From Oscillospiraceae bacterium (GTDB lineage Bacteria; Bacillota; Clostridia; Oscillospirales; Oscillospiraceae), in NCBI GenBank assembly GCA_031272845.1, contig JAISTA010000078.1:1-7832 (forward strand): a DNA stretch of 7,832 nt. The letters are read 5' to 3'. The notes beneath the pieces are model-generated. The model searched no databases. It had not been told where the DNA came from and saw only the letters and a list, made by a program, of their open reading frames with translations. A program made the position numbers and the translations under genes. Positions 5,758-7,832 of the stretch are shown here, piece by piece (positions within the stretch are counted from its first letter, which is position 1; every line of letters begins with the position of its first letter).

Positions 5758-6477
5758 TCAGCGTGGATCCCCGTCCTCAGGCACATCCTCTCCGTCGTAC
5801 CGCGTCTTTGCCGCGCACAGCACGCAAACGCTTGCCGCTCCAGCGTCCCGCAGAACTGCTGCCGCGCTGGCGACGGTTGACCCGGTCGTCAGAACGTCGT
5901 CGCACAGCAGTATTCTCTTGCCCGCAGCTGACGCACCATTTTTCATGGCAAACGCGCCGGAGACATTTTCCTTTCGCGCCGCCGCCGCAAGTCCGGAGTT
6001 TGCGGCGGTGTTGCGCGTTCTGACGAGAAGTGCGCGGCAGGGGAGCCCCTTTCCCTTTGCATAGGATTTCGCGAAAATCTCCGCCTGATTGTATCCTCGC
6101 TCACGTGCGCGCTTTTTCGACAGAGGAATAAATGTGACAACGTCAATGTCCGCAGCCGTAAACGGCGCAAATTCCGCCGCGGCGCGGCCGAGGGAGGCTG
6201 CAATGTCGGGTCTTGCGTGAAACTTTAGATTGAGAACAGCTTTTCGCACCTTGTCTGTGTACGGAAAAAGCGCGTAGACCCGGTCAAGCCCGTCAAAACC
6301 GGACGCGGCAGCGGTCGTCGGAGGGTATTCGGCGGCACACTTCCCGCAAAACGCGGTTCGGGACAACGCGTCGCATACCGCACAGCGGGACGGGTAGAAC
6401 AGGGATATTACATTGTTGAATAAGTTATGTAGTGTCATTTGTTTAAAAAAATGCTTATGCAAGCCAGCTGAATACAT
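5758..6477 (-). CDS. comF: ComF-family zinc-finger phosphoribosyltransferase-like protein
   Basis: ComF proteins combine an N-terminal zinc finger with a type I phosphoribosyltransferase fold; in naturally competent bacteria ComFC is needed for DNA uptake, but the family is widespread in non-competent species. The 239 residues show Cys32, Cys35, Cys44 and Cys47 as a four-Cys zinc site, the family signature RERGYNQAE at 125-133, and the PRPP-binding loop ILLCDDVLTTGST at 189-201 with the Asp-Asp pair D193/D194. The first ATG (6477) directly abuts a large hairpin and has only a weak GGGGA upstream. Met14 (ATG at 6438) would give a 226-residue protein starting about 18 residues before the zinc finger, as is usual, but it has no Shine-Dalgarno sequence either. 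It is not clearly co-transcribed with its neighbours. No comFA helicase is seen, so a competence role is open. Confidence 0.9.
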   Translation of the reverse strand: MYSAGLHKHFFKQMTLHNLFNNVISLFYPSRCAVCDALSRTAFCGKCAAEYPPTTAAASGFDGLDRVYALFPYTDKVRKAVLNLKFHARPDIAASLGRAAAEFAPFTAADIDVVTFIPLSKKRARERGYNQAEIFAKSYAKGKGLPCRALLVRTRNTAANSGLAAAARKENVSGAFAMKNGASAAGKRILLCDDVLTTGSTVASAAAVLRDAGAASVCVLCAAKTRYDGEDVPEDGDPR

Positions 6478-6524
6478 AATCCAATATCCCCGGAGCGAGT
6501 TGCCGCGCCGGGGATATTTGGATT
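6478..6524 (-). terminator. Large hairpin after the glycyl radical enzyme gene, abutting comF
   Basis: The 16-nt arm 6478-6493 (AATCCAATATCCCCGG) pairs with 6508-6524 through its complement carrying one extra T. An inner GCG/CGC pair leaves a 6-nt loop. The hairpin starts 55 nt after the stop of the glycyl radical enzyme gene. A smaller hairpin (6539-6557, GAGTCG with CGATTC around CTTTTTT) lies just before it. The right place for a terminator, but the tail, ATGTATTC, is not U-rich; ATTTTTTT follows only about 30 nt later. It could equally be a processing or stability element, or control comF initiation. Confidence 0.42.
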
Positions 6525-6578
6525 AAGGAGGCCGATTTGAATCGAAAAAAGCGACTCAAACAGGCGAGGGAAAAAGCG

Positions 6579-7832
6579 TTATATCGCCTGTGCGGTTCTG
6601 TTGATAAAGTCGTCCTGCGTGTTCTTGTCGAGCGTCACAAAATATGTGGAGAAGCCCGCAATACGCACAATCAGGCTCTTGTACTTGAGCGGATCGGCCT
6701 GCGCCGCGTACAGCTCATCGGGGCCGACGGCGTTGAACTGCACCTGCATTCCGCCAAGCTCAAAGTAAGACTGAATCAGCTGACGCAGCTTTGTTGCGCC
6801 GACGTCGCCCTCAACGGCTGTTTTCGTGAACTTGATATTCAGCTGGTCGCCGTTTGTCAGCTTCACGTGCGGGAGCTTTGCGGCTGAGCGCAGATAAGCC
6901 GTCGGGCCGTTTCGGTCAAAGCCCTGGCGCGGCGAGATCGCGTCAGCAATCGGCGTTCCGGCATAGCGTCCGTCCGGCGTTGCGCCGAGCATTTTGCCCA
7001 TATAGATGTGCGCCGTCATAGTAAAGGTGCCGCCTGAGTAGTGCCCGCGCGCGCCCTCTTCCTTGGACATAATCTCGGCAAACAAACCGAGCGCCCAGGA
7101 GGCCATAGCGTCCGCTTCGTCTATGTCGTTGCCGTAATGCGGAAGCTCGTTTTCGATGTAGGCGTGAAGCTCCTCATAGCCGGCCCAGTCTGCCCGGAGC
7201 GCGTCGTACAGCTCGCGGCCTGTGACCTTTTTCTGCTCAAATATCAGCTTTTTTATCGCAAGCAGACTGTCGCCGACGTTTGCCGTTCCGCACGCCGTCA
7301 GACCTGTGCGGTTGTATTTGCAGCCGCCCTTTGTCGCGTCCATACCCTTGTCAAGGCAGCCCTCAAGCATAGAGGAGGCCGCAATACACGGGAAATAGTG
7401 CGAATACACCATCTCGAATACGTTGGAATAGGTAACAGTCCAGTCGAGAACGTACTGCATTTCCTTTTGGAACGCCTCAAGCACCTCGTCAAAGCTCTTG
7501 TACTCGTAAAGCTTGGGGCAGGGTGTCGCCATAACGCCTGTGCGCGGATTTACGCCGCCGTTTATGACAAGCTGGATAACGTCCATCATATTCCAGATGG
7601 ATTCCTTGCCCGTCATACCGCAGGCCGGCCACTCGTTGCCCGTTCCGGCAGGCTCAACGCAGCCGACGATAGAGTAGTTATACGCGTCCTCCTCGGAAAA
7701 GCCGATGGATTTCAGCGAGGGGACAATAACCGCGTCGTTTTGGAACTGCGGTATTCCGCCGCAAAGCTTTGAGCTTTCGATCGCGAGCCGCCAAACCTCC
7801 TCGGGCGTATTTTTGTGTGTGCGCAGAGCAAC
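6579..7832 (-). CDS. Glycyl radical enzyme, GCVEP-type (C-terminal part, 5' end outside window)
   Basis: These anaerobic enzymes use a protein glycyl radical, installed by a partner radical-SAM activase, to make a thiyl radical that attacks the substrate. The frame is open to the right edge, giving the last 417 residues of a protein that usually has about 800. Visible residue 58 is the catalytic Cys in IVGCVEPAGTGNEW, with Glu60 as the usual base. This Cys-Val-Glu-Pro loop marks the dehydratase/lyase/decarboxylase branch (glycerol or propanediol dehydratase, choline lyase, hydroxyphenylacetate decarboxylase) and not classical pyruvate formate-lyase, which has a Cys-Cys pair. The C-terminal radical motif RIAGFSTYF has the radical glycine at visible residue 393 (codon 6656-6654), followed by the conserved tail to NRT. 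A second Cys71 lies in the loop after GNEWPA. An in-frame ATG at 7616 is internal and not the start. Automated labels often call such proteins formate C-acetyltransferase; the substrate is unknown. No activase gene is in the window. Confidence 0.93.
   Translation of the reverse strand, partial: VALRTHKNTPEEVWRLAIESSKLCGGIPQFQNDAVIVPSLKSIGFSEEDAYNYSIVGCVEPAGTGNEWPACGMTGKESIWNMMDVIQLVINGGVNPRTGVMATPCPKLYEYKSFDEVLEAFQKEMQYVLDWTVTYSNVFEMVYSHYFPCIAASSMLEGCLDKGMDATKGGCKYNRTGLTACGTANVGDSLLAIKKLIFEQKKVTGRELYDALRADWAGYEELHAYIENELPHYGNDIDEADAMASWALGLFAEIMSKEEGARGHYSGGTFTMTAHIYMGKMLGATPDGRYAGTPIADAISPRQGFDRNGPTAYLRSAAKLPHVKLTNGDQLNIKFTKTAVEGDVGATKLRQLIQSYFELGGMQVQFNAVGPDELYAAQADPLKYKSLIVRIAGFSTYFVTLDKNTQDDFINRTAQAI

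Noticed and set aside
6537..6887. Plus-strand open frame of 116 codons beginning with TTG and preceded by AAGGAGG at 6525-6531.
   Set aside because: The ribosome site looks good, but nearly the whole frame is antisense to the conserved C-terminus and radical motif of the glycyl radical enzyme, and the product shows no recognisable domain.
7041..7772. Long plus-strand open frame of 243 codons.
   Set aside because: It is the mirror of the glycyl radical enzyme coding strand; such frames are common in GC-rich genes with G/C at third positions. The minus strand carries GCVEP and a conserved protein.

Overview
All recognisable genes lie on the minus strand, so transcription runs from the right end of the window to the left. 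The content points to a strictly anaerobic Firmicute of the Clostridia type. The reasons are a glycyl radical enzyme, Wood-Ljungdahl-associated nickel and corrinoid maturation proteins (CooC, CooT and a RACo-like ferredoxin/ATPase), a ComF-family protein, a moderately GC-rich sequence and codon thirds rich in G/C. This is inference from gene content; there is no rRNA or other phylogenetic marker.

Right part (6579-7832): the C-terminal 417 residues of a glycyl radical enzyme with a GCVEP active-site loop, which is the eliminase/decarboxylase type and not classical pyruvate formate-lyase. A long hairpin (6478-6524) separates it from a ComF-family phosphoribosyltransferase (5758-6477). A good sigma70-type promoter (5691-5719) then drives metG (methionyl-tRNA synthetase) and dut (dUTPase), which overlap by an ATGA.

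Middle and left part: after a 22-bp near-perfect palindrome (3598-3619) comes a cassette devoted to metallocentre assembly. In order of transcription it holds an 85-residue His-rich protein, CooT (a nickel-binding protein with Cys2), CooC (a nickel-insertion ATPase with C112-X-C114), a structured 163-nt gap, and a RACo-type ASKHA-domain [2Fe-2S] protein that reductively activates corrinoid proteins. A further gene starts at 79 and leaves the window; its first 26 residues look like a membrane segment.

Together the left genes look like a service module for CO dehydrogenase/acetyl-CoA synthase and a corrinoid protein. The small His-rich protein and CooT would handle nickel, CooC would use ATP to help load it, and the ferredoxin/ATPase would rescue oxidised cobalamin. 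None of the client enzymes is in the window. The least described parts are the His-rich protein, the substrate of the glycyl radical enzyme, and the hairpins and palindromes that sit on several translation or transcription start regions.
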